Shown here piece after piece: positions 16,460 to 24,627 of a stretch of DNA of 64,000 nucleotides. Location of the stretch: positions 7,530 through 71,529 of the forward strand of contig NZ_JBOITM010000084.1 in NCBI RefSeq assembly GCF_050717535.1, read 5' to 3'. A program made the translations under genes and the position numbers. Every line of letters begins with the position of its first letter. Positions within the stretch are counted from its first letter, which is position 1. The notes beneath the pieces are model-generated. The model was not told where the DNA came from. It did no database searches and saw nothing but the letters and a program-made list of their open reading frames with translations. This DNA is from Clostridium_AD sp050717535 (GTDB lineage: Bacteria; Bacillota; Clostridia; Clostridiales; Clostridiaceae).

Positions 16460-17806
16460 ATGTTTAAGAAGATATTAATTGCTAATAGAGGCGAAATAGC
16501 AGTAAGAATAATTAGGGCTTGTCATGAAATGGGTATTCAAACTGTGGCAGTATATTCTGAGGCTGATAAAACTGCTCTTCATACACAAATGGCAGATGAG
16601 GCAGTTTGTATTGGACCTGCTAAATCGAAGGATAGTTATTTAAATATGCAAAACATTTTAAGTGCCACAGTGCTTACAGGTGCAGAGGCAATTCATCCGG
16701 GTTATGGGTTCTTATCTGAAAATAGTAAGTTTGCACAGATGTGTGAGGAATGTAATATAAAATATATAGGGCCAAGTTCCCAGAATATTGATAATATGGG
16801 TAACAAGTTAAAGGCAAGAGAAATTATGATAATAGCTGGTGTGCCAGTAGTTCCTGGGTCAGATGGATCAATTGACTCTGAAATAGAAGCAATAAGTTCT
16901 GCGCAAAAAATAGGATACCCTGTAATGATAAAGGCTTCAGCAGGTGGAGGCGGACGTGGGATAAGGGTTGTTACAAAAGAAGAAGATCTTATACCTGCAT
17001 ATAATACCGCAAGAGCAGAATCAAAAACTGCATTTGGTGATGACACGATGTACATGGAAAAATTTATTGAAGAGCCAAGACATATAGAGTTTCAAATACT
17101 TGCAGATGAGCATGGAAATATTGTTCATCTTGGTGAACGTGATTGTTCTGTTCAAAGGAGAAATCAGAAGGTAATAGAAGAGGCGCCAGGAGCTGCAATG
17201 ACCCGAGAACTTAGAAAACAGATGGGTGAGGTTGCGGTTAAGGCGGCTAAATCTATTAATTATAAAAATGCTGGGACTATAGAGTTTTTATTAGATAAGC
17301 ATGGAAAATATTATTTTATGGAGATGAATACTCGTATACAGGTAGAGCATCCAATAACAGAGATGATCACTGGGGTAGATTTGGTTAAAGAACAGATAAA
17401 CATTTCTTCGGGACAAGTGCTCAAATATAAACAAGAGGACATAAAAATTCAGGGGCATGCTATAGAATGTAGGATAAATGCAGAAAATCCTAATAGAAAT
17501 TTTATGCCTTGTCCAGGTGAAATAAAATCACTTCATCTTCCTGGAGGAAATGGAGTAAGAATTGATAGTGCGGCATATCAAGGATACAAAATTCCACCTA
17601 CTTATGACTCTATGATAGGGAAACTTATTGTTCATGGAAGAGATAGAAACGAGGCGCTATGTAAAATGAGAAGGGCCTTAGGGGAATTTATAATAGAAGG
17701 TGTTGATACTAATATAGATTTCCAATTTAAAATAATAAATAATGAAAACTTTATTAAAGGAAAATTTGATACTAGTTTTATAAGTAAAGAATTTAAGGAT
17801 CTTTAA
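16460..17806 (+). CDS. accC: biotin carboxylase subunit of acetyl-CoA carboxylase
   Basis: AccC carboxylates AccB-bound biotin with ATP and bicarbonate. From the ATG at 16460 the protein has 448 residues and starts with the typical MFKKILIANRGEIAVRII. It carries the ATP-grasp glycine loop (KASAGGGGRGIR), the FIEEPRHIEFQIL segment and the catalytic EMNTRIQVEHPITE. The frame opens upstream at a TTG (16436), but GGGAAGG is 8 nt before the chosen ATG and the family starts there. Confidence 0.96.
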   Translation: MFKKILIANRGEIAVRIIRACHEMGIQTVAVYSEADKTALHTQMADEAVCIGPAKSKDSYLNMQNILSATVLTGAEAIHPGYGFLSENSKFAQMCEECNIKYIGPSSQNIDNMGNKLKAREIMIIAGVPVVPGSDGSIDSEIEAISSAQKIGYPVMIKASAGGGGRGIRVVTKEEDLIPAYNTARAESKTAFGDDTMYMEKFIEEPRHIEFQILADEHGNIVHLGERDCSVQRRNQKVIEEAPGAAMTRELRKQMGEVAVKAAKSINYKNAGTIEFLLDKHGKYYFMEMNTRIQVEHPITEMITGVDLVKEQINISSGQVLKYKQEDIKIQGHAIECRINAENPNRNFMPCPGEIKSLHLPGGNGVRIDSAAYQGYKIPPTYDSMIGKLIVHGRDRNEALCKMRRALGEFIIEGVDTNIDFQFKIINNENFIKGKFDTSFISKEFKDL

Positions 17807-17870
17807 AAAGTAGCTAAATGCATGCATCCATTGTAGGTAGTGTAGTGTGTTTTTAGAAAGGGGTAGTTAT

Positions 17871-18731
17871 ATGTTTGAGTTTAACCGTATATTTAAAAAG
17901 AGTAGATATATTGAGGTTAAAAACACAGAAGATGAAGATGGCGAAAAAAAACCTAATATCCCCACCGGAATGTGGGTTAAATGTGAAACTTGCGGTAAGA
18001 TACTTTACAGTAAGGATTTAGAAAACAGTATAATGACCTGTGAAAATTGTAGAACCCATTTCAGAATTGGTTCTAGAGAAAGAATAAATTACACCATAGA
18101 CAGTGGAACTTTTATAGAATACGATAAGAATATGATTTCAGATAATCCAATAGATTTTGATGGATATGAAGAAAAACTTCAAGAGTTAAGAGATAGAACA
18201 TTATTAAATGAAGCTGTAATAACTGGAGAAGGAAAGATAAATGGTCAGGATACAATAATTGCAGTAATGGATAGTAATTTCATGATGGGAAGTATGGGAT
18301 CTGTTGTTGGGGAAAAAATTACAAGGGCTATTGAAAAAGCTACAGAAACCAAAAAACCAATTATTATATTTACAGCTTCAGGGGGGGCTAGGATGCAGGA
18401 AGGCATATACTCTCTAATGCAAATGGCGAAAACTAGTGCGGCGATTGCAAGGCATAATAAAAAGGGCGGCCTTTATATAACTGTTCTTACAGATCCAACT
18501 ACCGGAGGAGTTACAGCGAGTTTTGCAATGCTTGGAGATATAATAATAGCTGAGCCTAATGCATTAATAGGTTTTGCAGGTAAAAGAGTTATTGAACAAA
18601 CAATAAAGCAGCAATTGCCTGAGGGCTTTCAAAGGGCAGAATTTTTGCTTGAAAAGGGTTTTATAGATAAGGTAGTTGATAGAAAAGCTATGAAGGATAC
18701 TTTAACGGAGATACTAAAAATTCATTCATAG
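17871..18731 (+). CDS. accD: acetyl-CoA carboxylase carboxyltransferase beta subunit
   Basis: AccD pairs with AccA to move the carboxyl group from biotin to acetyl-CoA. From the ATG at 17871 (after AAAGGGG) the protein has 286 residues. It has the four-cysteine zinc finger (C38, C41, C57, C60) near the N-terminus and the crotonase-type core (FTASGGARMQEG, TDPTTGGVTASFAMLGD). The open frame begins at a GTG at 17847, but the ribosome binding site supports 17871. Confidence 0.96.
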   Translation: MFEFNRIFKKSRYIEVKNTEDEDGEKKPNIPTGMWVKCETCGKILYSKDLENSIMTCENCRTHFRIGSRERINYTIDSGTFIEYDKNMISDNPIDFDGYEEKLQELRDRTLLNEAVITGEGKINGQDTIIAVMDSNFMMGSMGSVVGEKITRAIEKATETKKPIIIFTASGGARMQEGIYSLMQMAKTSAAIARHNKKGGLYITVLTDPTTGGVTASFAMLGDIIIAEPNALIGFAGKRVIEQTIKQQLPEGFQRAEFLLEKGFIDKVVDRKAMKDTLTEILKIHS

Positions 18732-18761
18732 CTAATAGTAACACGTTGGGAGTGAGATTTT

Positions 18762-19712
18762 ATGGTTACTTTACCTTTTGAAAAGCACATGTACGAACTT
18801 AAGAGTAAAATAGATGAATTAAAAAATTTAGCAACAGACCAAAATTTGGATTTAGAAAAAGAAATAAGGCAAATGGAAGTTAAGCTCTATAATATGCAAA
18901 AGGAAGCTTATAAAAATTTAACTGCTTGGGATAAGGTAAGTATAGCAAGACTTGTAGAGCGGCCTACTGCTCTTGATTATATAAACCTAATCTTTGACTC
19001 CTTTATTGAGCTACATGGAGATAGATATTATGGAGATGATGCGGCTATTGTAGGTGGAATTGCATATTTAAGTGGTATTCCTGTAACTGTTATAGCTCAA
19101 CAAAAGGGAAATAATACTAAGGAAAACATAAAGAGAAACTTTGGTATGCCTAGTCCTGAAGGATATAGAAAAGCTTTAAGACTTATGAAACAGGCGGAAA
19201 AATTCAGCAGACCTGTTATTTGCCTTGTGGATACCCCAGGGGCATATTGTGGACTTGGTGCAGAAGAAAGAGGCCAAGGAGAAGCAATTGCTAGAAATCT
19301 TATGGAGATGTCAACATTAAAAACCCCAATAATCTCAATAGTTATAGGAGAGGGTGGAAGTGGTGGAGCTTTAGCAATGGCTGTAGCAGATGAGGTTTGG
19401 ATGTTAGAACATGCGATTTATTCTATTTTATCACCAGAGGGTTTTGCTTCTATATTATTTAAAGATGCGAGTAGGTCAAAAGAAGCAGCCAATGTAATGA
19501 AAATAACAGCTCAAGATTTAATTGAATTTGGAATAATAGATAGAATTATAAAAGAACCTCTAGGTGGAGCGCATACAAATGTAGATGAGATGGCAGCCAG
19601 CATTAAACGTAATTTAGAGGAATCAATTAATAGATTAATATGGGAACCTATAGAATCATTACTTACTAAGAGATACTACAAATTTAGAAAGATTGGCAAG
19701 GTAGTAGAATAA
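18762..19712 (+). CDS. accA: acetyl-CoA carboxylase carboxyltransferase alpha subunit
   Basis: AccA completes the carboxyltransferase. The 316-residue protein has an N-terminal helical region with Lys/Glu pairs, WDKVSIARLVERPTALDYI, the GDRYYGDDAAIVGGIA segment, and GEGGSGGALAMAVAD, which forms the oxyanion site. It is the last gene of the operon; a clear terminator follows within 80 bp. Confidence 0.96.
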   Translation: MVTLPFEKHMYELKSKIDELKNLATDQNLDLEKEIRQMEVKLYNMQKEAYKNLTAWDKVSIARLVERPTALDYINLIFDSFIELHGDRYYGDDAAIVGGIAYLSGIPVTVIAQQKGNNTKENIKRNFGMPSPEGYRKALRLMKQAEKFSRPVICLVDTPGAYCGLGAEERGQGEAIARNLMEMSTLKTPIISIVIGEGGSGGALAMAVADEVWMLEHAIYSILSPEGFASILFKDASRSKEAANVMKITAQDLIEFGIIDRIIKEPLGGAHTNVDEMAASIKRNLEESINRLIWEPIESLLTKRYYKFRKIGKVVE

Positions 19713-19758
19713 TTAATAAGATTAAAGGTTGAATAAAAGGCTGATTTCTAGGTGTTTA

Positions 19759-19788
19759 AGAAAAGTATATATGCTTTTCTTTTTTTTT
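19759..19788 (+). terminator. intrinsic terminator of the fab-acc operon
   Basis: AGAAAAG at 19759-19765 pairs with CTTTTCT at 19774-19780 around an 8-nt loop and is followed by an unbroken run of T to 19788. This marks the end of the fatty-acid operon. Confidence 0.85.
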
Positions 19789-19867
19789 GGTATTGAAGTG
19801 TATGTATAAATCATACATAATAGAGTAGAGAATAATATTTATGAGAAGGGTAAAGGGGAATTAAGTT

Positions 19868-20749
19868 ATGAGTAAAACACTTAGTGACACAATTTTAGTA
19901 ATAGATTCAGGATGCGATTTACCTTTAGATTATATAGGGCAAGAAAATATAGTACCCATAGGTTTAGTGTGCAATTTTAAAGGTGAAACAATAGAGGATG
20001 ACTTTGGTAAAAAATTTATTCGTAAAGACTTTTATGATGCATTAAGGCAAGGAGAAATGCCTACTACTTCACAGATAAATAGCCAAAGATATCAAGAGGT
20101 TTTTAGAAAGTATGTGAAGGAAGGAAAGCCTATTATATATATTGTTATGTCTTCTGGAATATCCGGAACTATAAATAGTGCAAATTTAGCAAAAGAAACT
20201 ATACTTGAAGAGTTCCCTGATTCTAATATAAGTATAGTTGATAGTAAATGTGCAAGTCTTGGGCAAGGACTTTTAGTTTATTATGCTTATGAAATGTTAA
20301 AAAAAGGAAAAACAAAAGATGAAATAGTTACCTGGCTAGAGGAAAACAAGCTTAGAATTAACCATTGGTTTACAGTTAATGATTTAAATCATTTAAAAAG
20401 AGGTGGAAGAATTTCAAGTTCTGCTGCAACAGTTGGTACTTTGCTTAATATAAAACCTGTTTTGTTTATGGATAATGATGGACGACTAATTCCTTTTTCT
20501 AAATGTAGAGGAAGAAAAAAGGCAATACACACCTTAGCTGAAAAATTCATAGAAAGATCAGACCCAAATGTAAAACAAGTTATTGCCATAGGCCATGGGG
20601 ATTGCATTGAAGATGCATTGACTCTGGAGGAGTTGGTTCGCGAAAATGGAAATGTTGAAGATGTCATTTTAAATTATGTAGGAACGGCAATAGGATCTCA
20701 TACGGGACCAGAAATATTAGGATTATATTTTATAGCTAAGGAAAGATAA
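19868..20749 (+). CDS. DegV family fatty-acid binding protein
   Basis: DegV-family proteins (FakB type) bind a fatty acid in a buried pocket and present it to the kinase FakA. The 293-residue protein has VIDSGCDLP at the start, IVMSSGISGTINSA (the loop that holds the carboxylate) and DLNHLKRGGRISSSAA. Length is typical. The fatty-acid kinase partner is not in the window. It lies just behind the fatty-acid operon but after the terminator, so it has its own promoter; no FabT-type palindrome was seen before it. Confidence 0.88.
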   Translation: MSKTLSDTILVIDSGCDLPLDYIGQENIVPIGLVCNFKGETIEDDFGKKFIRKDFYDALRQGEMPTTSQINSQRYQEVFRKYVKEGKPIIYIVMSSGISGTINSANLAKETILEEFPDSNISIVDSKCASLGQGLLVYYAYEMLKKGKTKDEIVTWLEENKLRINHWFTVNDLNHLKRGGRISSSAATVGTLLNIKPVLFMDNDGRLIPFSKCRGRKKAIHTLAEKFIERSDPNVKQVIAIGHGDCIEDALTLEELVRENGNVEDVILNYVGTAIGSHTGPEILGLYFIAKER

Positions 20750-20803
20750 GCGCACTTATATTAAGGGGAAGAATATTGTAATTATAATTTTATTTAATAA
20801 AGT

Positions 20804-20834
20804 AAAGGGAGATGCCCACGATACATCTCCCTTT
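20804..20834 (-). terminator. hairpin after the SASP gene
   Basis: An 11-bp perfect stem pairs 20804-20814 (AAAGGGAGATG) with 20824-20834 around a 9-nt loop, directly downstream of the minus-strand SASP stop codon. The following minus-strand sequence is T-rich, though not an unbroken run. Confidence 0.65.
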
Positions 20835-20838
20835 AAAA

Positions 20839-20985
20839 CTACTTTGTTTCTTTTCCTAATTTCTTGGACTCTTTAGAAACTCCTATTTCATTGGCAGTTT
20901 CCATTTTCATTTTAGATAATTCTTGTTTTGTTTTTGGATTAGCCTTTTTATTATCTTTGCTATTTTTGTTATCTTTATGTGACAT
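20839..20985 (-). CDS. small acid-soluble spore protein, alpha/beta type, short form
   Basis: A 48-residue gene not visible at common length cut-offs. It reads MSHKDNKNSKDNKK, then NPKTKQELSKMKMETANEIGV, matching the first DNA-binding segment of alpha/beta-type SASPs (KxxLxxMKxExAxELG). These proteins coat spore DNA and protect it. A strong AAGGAGG lies before the ATG at 20985. The normal second conserved segment (GxxxxR..G) is missing or reduced to the Lys-rich tail, so this is a short, divergent member. The assignment rests on the short segment only. Confidence 0.75.
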   Translation of the reverse strand: MSHKDNKNSKDNKKANPKTKQELSKMKMETANEIGVSKESKKLGKETK

Positions 20986-21218
20986 TGAATAAACCTCCTT
21001 GTATCGTTTAAGGGTAGTAACAATTATTAATTGTTATTCCTATTTCTATTTTACATTTCAATAATAATATAACCAAATTTATAAAATATATGCAAAAAAT
21101 ATGTTTTTATAATAATTTAATAAATAGATTATTTTGATGGTCTATTATTTATTTTAATGTACTATTTAGTGATATAATTAGTATTATTTTAAAAAATTAC
21201 TTATGAGGAAGTGGGTAG

Positions 21219-22028
21219 ATGAATAAAACAATAGGATTTATAGGCTGTGGAAATATGGCGCGAGCTATGATAGGTGGGATAGTAAAATCGAATTTAGTTC
21301 CTAGTGAAAAGGTAATAGCAAGTAATCCATCAGATAAGAACTTAGATAAGGTAAAAGAAGAATATAATATTTTAGTAACTAATGATAATGTAGAAGTTGC
21401 AAAGTATGCTGATATAGTAATACTTGCTATAAAGCCTGAAAAGTATTTTGAGGTTATTGAGGGAATAAAACTATATTTAAAGAAGGATGTAATTATAGTA
21501 ACAATAGCTGCAGGTATACCACTAGATGGTATGAGGGATGCACTAGGAGCCTCTGCGAAGGTAGTAAGAACTATGCCAAATACTCCTGCGCTTGTAGGTG
21601 AGGGAATGAGTGCGTTGTGTGCTAATAAAAATGTAACTAAAGAAGAATTACAAGAGGTAATAGATATATTTGAAAGCTTTGGTAAAATAGAAATATTAGA
21701 GGAAAATATTATTGATGTAGTTCCTGCGGTAAGCGGTTCATCTCCTGCTTACGTGTATATGTTTATTGAAGCATTAGGCGATGGGGCTGTGCTCCAAGGT
21801 ATGCCAAGAGATAAAGCATATAGAATGGCAGCTCAAGCAGTGCTAGGGGCAGCTAAAATGGTGCTTGATACTGGAGAGCATCCGGGAAAACTTAAAGATA
21901 ATGTATGCTCACCAGGGGGATCTACTATAGCGGCAGTATATAATTTAGAAAAAAATAATTTTAGGGGCTCAGTTATTTCAGCTATGGAGAGTTGTACAGA
22001 AAAAATAATTAAAATGGGGGAAAAATAA
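21219..22028 (+). CDS. proC: pyrroline-5-carboxylate reductase
   Basis: ProC reduces pyrroline-5-carboxylate to proline with NAD(P)H. The 269-residue protein starts with the Rossmann motif IGFIGCGNMARAMIGG and shows VVRTMPNTPALVGEGM, DVVPAVSGSSPAYVYMFIEAL and the C-terminal DNVCSPGGSTIAAVYNLE, the ProC signature. GAGGAAG lies before the ATG. It is a single gene followed by a hairpin at 22062-22087. Confidence 0.96.
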   Translation: MNKTIGFIGCGNMARAMIGGIVKSNLVPSEKVIASNPSDKNLDKVKEEYNILVTNDNVEVAKYADIVILAIKPEKYFEVIEGIKLYLKKDVIIVTIAAGIPLDGMRDALGASAKVVRTMPNTPALVGEGMSALCANKNVTKEELQEVIDIFESFGKIEILEENIIDVVPAVSGSSPAYVYMFIEALGDGAVLQGMPRDKAYRMAAQAVLGAAKMVLDTGEHPGKLKDNVCSPGGSTIAAVYNLEKNNFRGSVISAMESCTEKIIKMGEK

Positions 22029-22061
22029 TACTTCATAAAAATAAAATAAGAAATAATTTAG

Positions 22062-22087
22062 AGGTGTAATAAAATTATTACACCTCA
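22062..22087. terminator. hairpin between convergent proC and the M56 gene
   Basis: GAGGTGTAAT at 22062-22071 pairs perfectly with 22078-22087 around a 6-nt loop. There is no T run behind it on either strand, so it may be a weak bidirectional terminator. Confidence 0.5.
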
Positions 22088-22114
22088 AATACGCTTGAAA
22101 GACTGCTTATTTTT

Positions 22115-22186
22115 TGCTTATTCAATAATATTAGTGCTATTGCCTAACTCAATAACTGCTGCTTTCTCATTGCCTAGTAAATTATA
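22115..22186 (-). pseudogene. remnant of a second SpoIIP-type C-terminus
   Basis: Directly behind the stop of the M56-SpoIIP gene, and in another frame, the minus strand reads YNLLGNEKAAVIELGN. This resembles the end of the SpoIIP-type domain in the neighbour (FNQDLSNNSALIELGN), including the catalytic glutamate of IELG. DNA identity is low, so it is an old duplicate or the tail of a lost paralogue. No start is present. Confidence 0.4.
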
Positions 22187-22187
22187 A

Positions 22188-23954
22188 TTAGTTAGATGAA
22201 ATCTTTTGAGTAATCTTTAATGCAGAAACCAGTGCATTTACAGAGGCTTCAATTTCACTGTCACTGGATTTATCATTTCCAAGCTCAATAAGAGCCGAAT
22301 TGTTAGATAAATCTTGATTAAAATAAGATATTCCAAAGGTATACAAGTATATTTCTGATTTAATTCCACTTGTAGTTTTAATATTGGCTATTAGGTTGTC
22401 TACGAGTTTCTTATTTGTTTTATAGTGAGGGCTCTTTTTAGTAAGGTCAAAATGTATTTTTACCGCATCAGATTTGTTTTTTACCGTTATATCACGATGT
22501 ATGTCTAATAAAATAGTATTTGAATATGACTTTACATTTTTTGTTATTAAGTCACGTGAAGTTTGATATGATTTATTATAATCTGTAGATGGGTCAATTT
22601 TTATGAAATGGCTATTAAAACCTTCACTAATAAGCTTATCATTGAGTAAAGCACCTACATCAGTTACTTTTATTCCAGAGGGGTAAGCTTCATCAGGATG
22701 ACTATTATAAATCACTATGTCAGATGAAAATGGTACTATAGGATTTGTATTAGCTTTTGATGATTTTTTTAGAGTAAGTGCTGACGCATTTGGTGTACTA
22801 TTAACTGTAATTTTAGAAGATACCACTGGCGTTTTCACTTTCAATACTGTAGCTTTACCGATATTTTTATCTGAGCTTATATTTGAAGAGTTTAGTGCAA
22901 TTCCTAGGCTTCCTATAATTATGACAACTACTGAACCAAGTAATATACCCTTAATATTTATCTTTTTATACTTTGAAATCATAATAATCCTCCTTTTTAA
23001 TTCTGAACTATTCATAACCATTGGGGTAGTCCCAATAAGTCTATTACTGCTGCGAGCCAGCTCTAATACTCGTATTAATGCATTACCATATTCCAGATGA
23101 CCACCTTGCTCTAAAAGTGAAATCACTCCACTATCACAGGAGAACTCACAGTCTTGTCTCATTCTATGAAAGGCATAGAGTAAAATTGGATTAAACCAGT
23201 AAATAATTGACAACAGTGTTATAACCCAATTTATAAACATGTCTTTGTTTTTCAAATGGGTTAATTCGTGCATTACTATATACTTAAATTCCTCATCACA
23301 AACATTAACCTCTACACTCAATGGAATTAGTATCGTTGGTTTAATTAGTCCACATAAGGAAGGACTGACTATTTTTGTAGAATATGAGAGCTCTACCTCA
23401 GTTCTTATATTCATAGTTTTCATGCAGTCATATAGGAGTTCACTATGTGCGATAGTTACAGTTTTTATAGAAGTTCTAATGATTTTTCTGAGCTTTTTAT
23501 GTCCTGCAAATAATATACATATTAATAACAAAATCCCAGAGAACCATATTGTACAGAATATTTTTTTCATGTTAATATTGGTGTTTGAAGGTATATTCAT
23601 AGATTGCTTAATTAAACTTTTATTTGAAGTCTCAAAAGCACTTATTGATATTGAATCCCCTAAGTTAGAACTAATAAGTTGCTCTGAACAGTTAATTTGT
23701 GATTTCTGGTTGCTTTCATTTATTGTGGACTGCACATATGAATTTTCATATAGATTAGAAATATTTAAAGGGGTTTGTGGTCCAAAAGGAATTATTAATT
23801 TTATGAGCAAGATTAACCATATATAATAATGAAAAGTTGGACTTAATTTATTTTTAAATATTGTTTTAGCAATTAATATTATTAGTACGATTACACCACC
23901 AATTAAAGATGAAAGTACAATCTTATCAAATATATTTACTATAACCATACACAT
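22188..23954 (-). CDS. M56 (BlaR1-like) membrane protease fused to a SpoIIP-type domain
   Basis: Residues 1-350 are an M56 sensor protease: several membrane helices, zinc motif HELTH at 229-233 and a further ligand E270. In BlaR1/MecR1 this part cleaves the partner repressor after beta-lactam binding. A fourth helix at about 335-355 leads to a Ser/Thr/Lys linker. Instead of a penicillin-binding sensor, residues 412-588 form a SpoIIP-like domain with the expected catalytic set: H419 (IYNSHPDEAY), H486 (LLDIHRD) and E557 (ALIELG). SpoIIP is a peptidoglycan amidase/endopeptidase of engulfment. The ATG at 23954 overlaps the blaI stop (TGATG); ATG 23948 is another possible start. Confidence 0.8.
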   Translation of the reverse strand: MCMVIVNIFDKIVLSSLIGGVIVLIILIAKTIFKNKLSPTFHYYIWLILLIKLIIPFGPQTPLNISNLYENSYVQSTINESNQKSQINCSEQLISSNLGDSISISAFETSNKSLIKQSMNIPSNTNINMKKIFCTIWFSGILLLICILFAGHKKLRKIIRTSIKTVTIAHSELLYDCMKTMNIRTEVELSYSTKIVSPSLCGLIKPTILIPLSVEVNVCDEEFKYIVMHELTHLKNKDMFINWVITLLSIIYWFNPILLYAFHRMRQDCEFSCDSGVISLLEQGGHLEYGNALIRVLELARSSNRLIGTTPMVMNSSELKRRIIMISKYKKINIKGILLGSVVVIIIGSLGIALNSSNISSDKNIGKATVLKVKTPVVSSKITVNSTPNASALTLKKSSKANTNPIVPFSSDIVIYNSHPDEAYPSGIKVTDVGALLNDKLISEGFNSHFIKIDPSTDYNKSYQTSRDLITKNVKSYSNTILLDIHRDITVKNKSDAVKIHFDLTKKSPHYKTNKKLVDNLIANIKTTSGIKSEIYLYTFGISYFNQDLSNNSALIELGNDKSSDSEIEASVNALVSALKITQKISSN

Positions 23955-24337
23955 CAACCTTTCGTTTTACTTGATTGTTCTAGTATGTTTTTTAATTCTG
24001 CTATATCTGTTTCGGATATTTCCTCTGACTGGGCGAAGGTTAAAAGCATAGATTTAATAGAGCCATTAAATACCCTATTGACAAAGGACACACTTTCTAA
24101 TTTTATGCATTCATCTTCTGATATCAAAGGAAAATAGAAGTATTCATAACCTAATTTATTAAATCCAATTACATTTTTATTTAACAATCTGTTTATCAGG
24201 CTTTTAACTGTTGCTGGTTTCCACTGGGATTTATCTTTTAGATGCTGCATAATATTGATTGATGAGATTTCGGGATTATTCCATATTATTTTCATTACTT
24301 CCCATTCAGCATTTGATATTTTAGGAATTTCAACCAT
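23954..24337 (-). CDS. BlaI/MecI family repressor
   Basis: The winged-helix protein reads ISNAEWEVMKIIWNN and LKDKSQWKPATVKSLINRLLNKN, typical of BlaI/MecI/CopY repressors, which bind TACA/TGTA dyads as dimers and are cut by the M56 partner. The open frame begins at 24379, but the first 14 codons contain a 16-bp palindrome that looks like its own operator. GGAGG lies 11 nt before the ATG at 24337, so I place the start there (127 residues). It is translationally coupled to the M56-SpoIIP gene. Confidence 0.88.
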   Translation of the reverse strand: MVEIPKISNAEWEVMKIIWNNPEISSINIMQHLKDKSQWKPATVKSLINRLLNKNVIGFNKLGYEYFYFPLISEDECIKLESVSFVNRVFNGSIKSMLLTFAQSEEISETDIAELKNILEQSSKTKG

Positions 24338-24358
24338 TGTTATATCATCCTCCATTTC

Positions 24359-24374
24359 AATTACAATTGTAATT
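24359..24374 (-). promoter_or_regulatory. putative BlaI-type operator
   Basis: AATTACAATTGTAATT is a perfect 16-bp palindrome with the TACA and TGTA halves expected for BlaI-type repressors. It lies 22 bp before the chosen start of the repressor gene, consistent with autoregulation. Confidence 0.6.
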
Positions 24375-24627
24375 TGCATTGTTTATATACTATATTCTTC
24401 AATATAATAATTATTACATTTTTATTTAAATCTACAATTTAAATTGCTTTATTTTCTTATTTATTATAGTTATAAAAGGAACTAGAGATCCTTTGCCATA
24501 AATAGTAATAAAGTTTATACTTTGTTTATAATTTGTTTATGAAAAGTAGAGACATGTACTTTAAAATAGAATTATGGAAGGCTTCCATGTTCAAAAGCAA
24601 ATTTAAAACAAAAGGGGATTTTATATA

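Noticed and set aside
23239..23826. A 195-codon plus-strand frame opposite the M56 protease gene
   Set aside because: The minus-strand gene has clear zinc-protease motifs; the plus-strand frame has none and no ribosome binding site.
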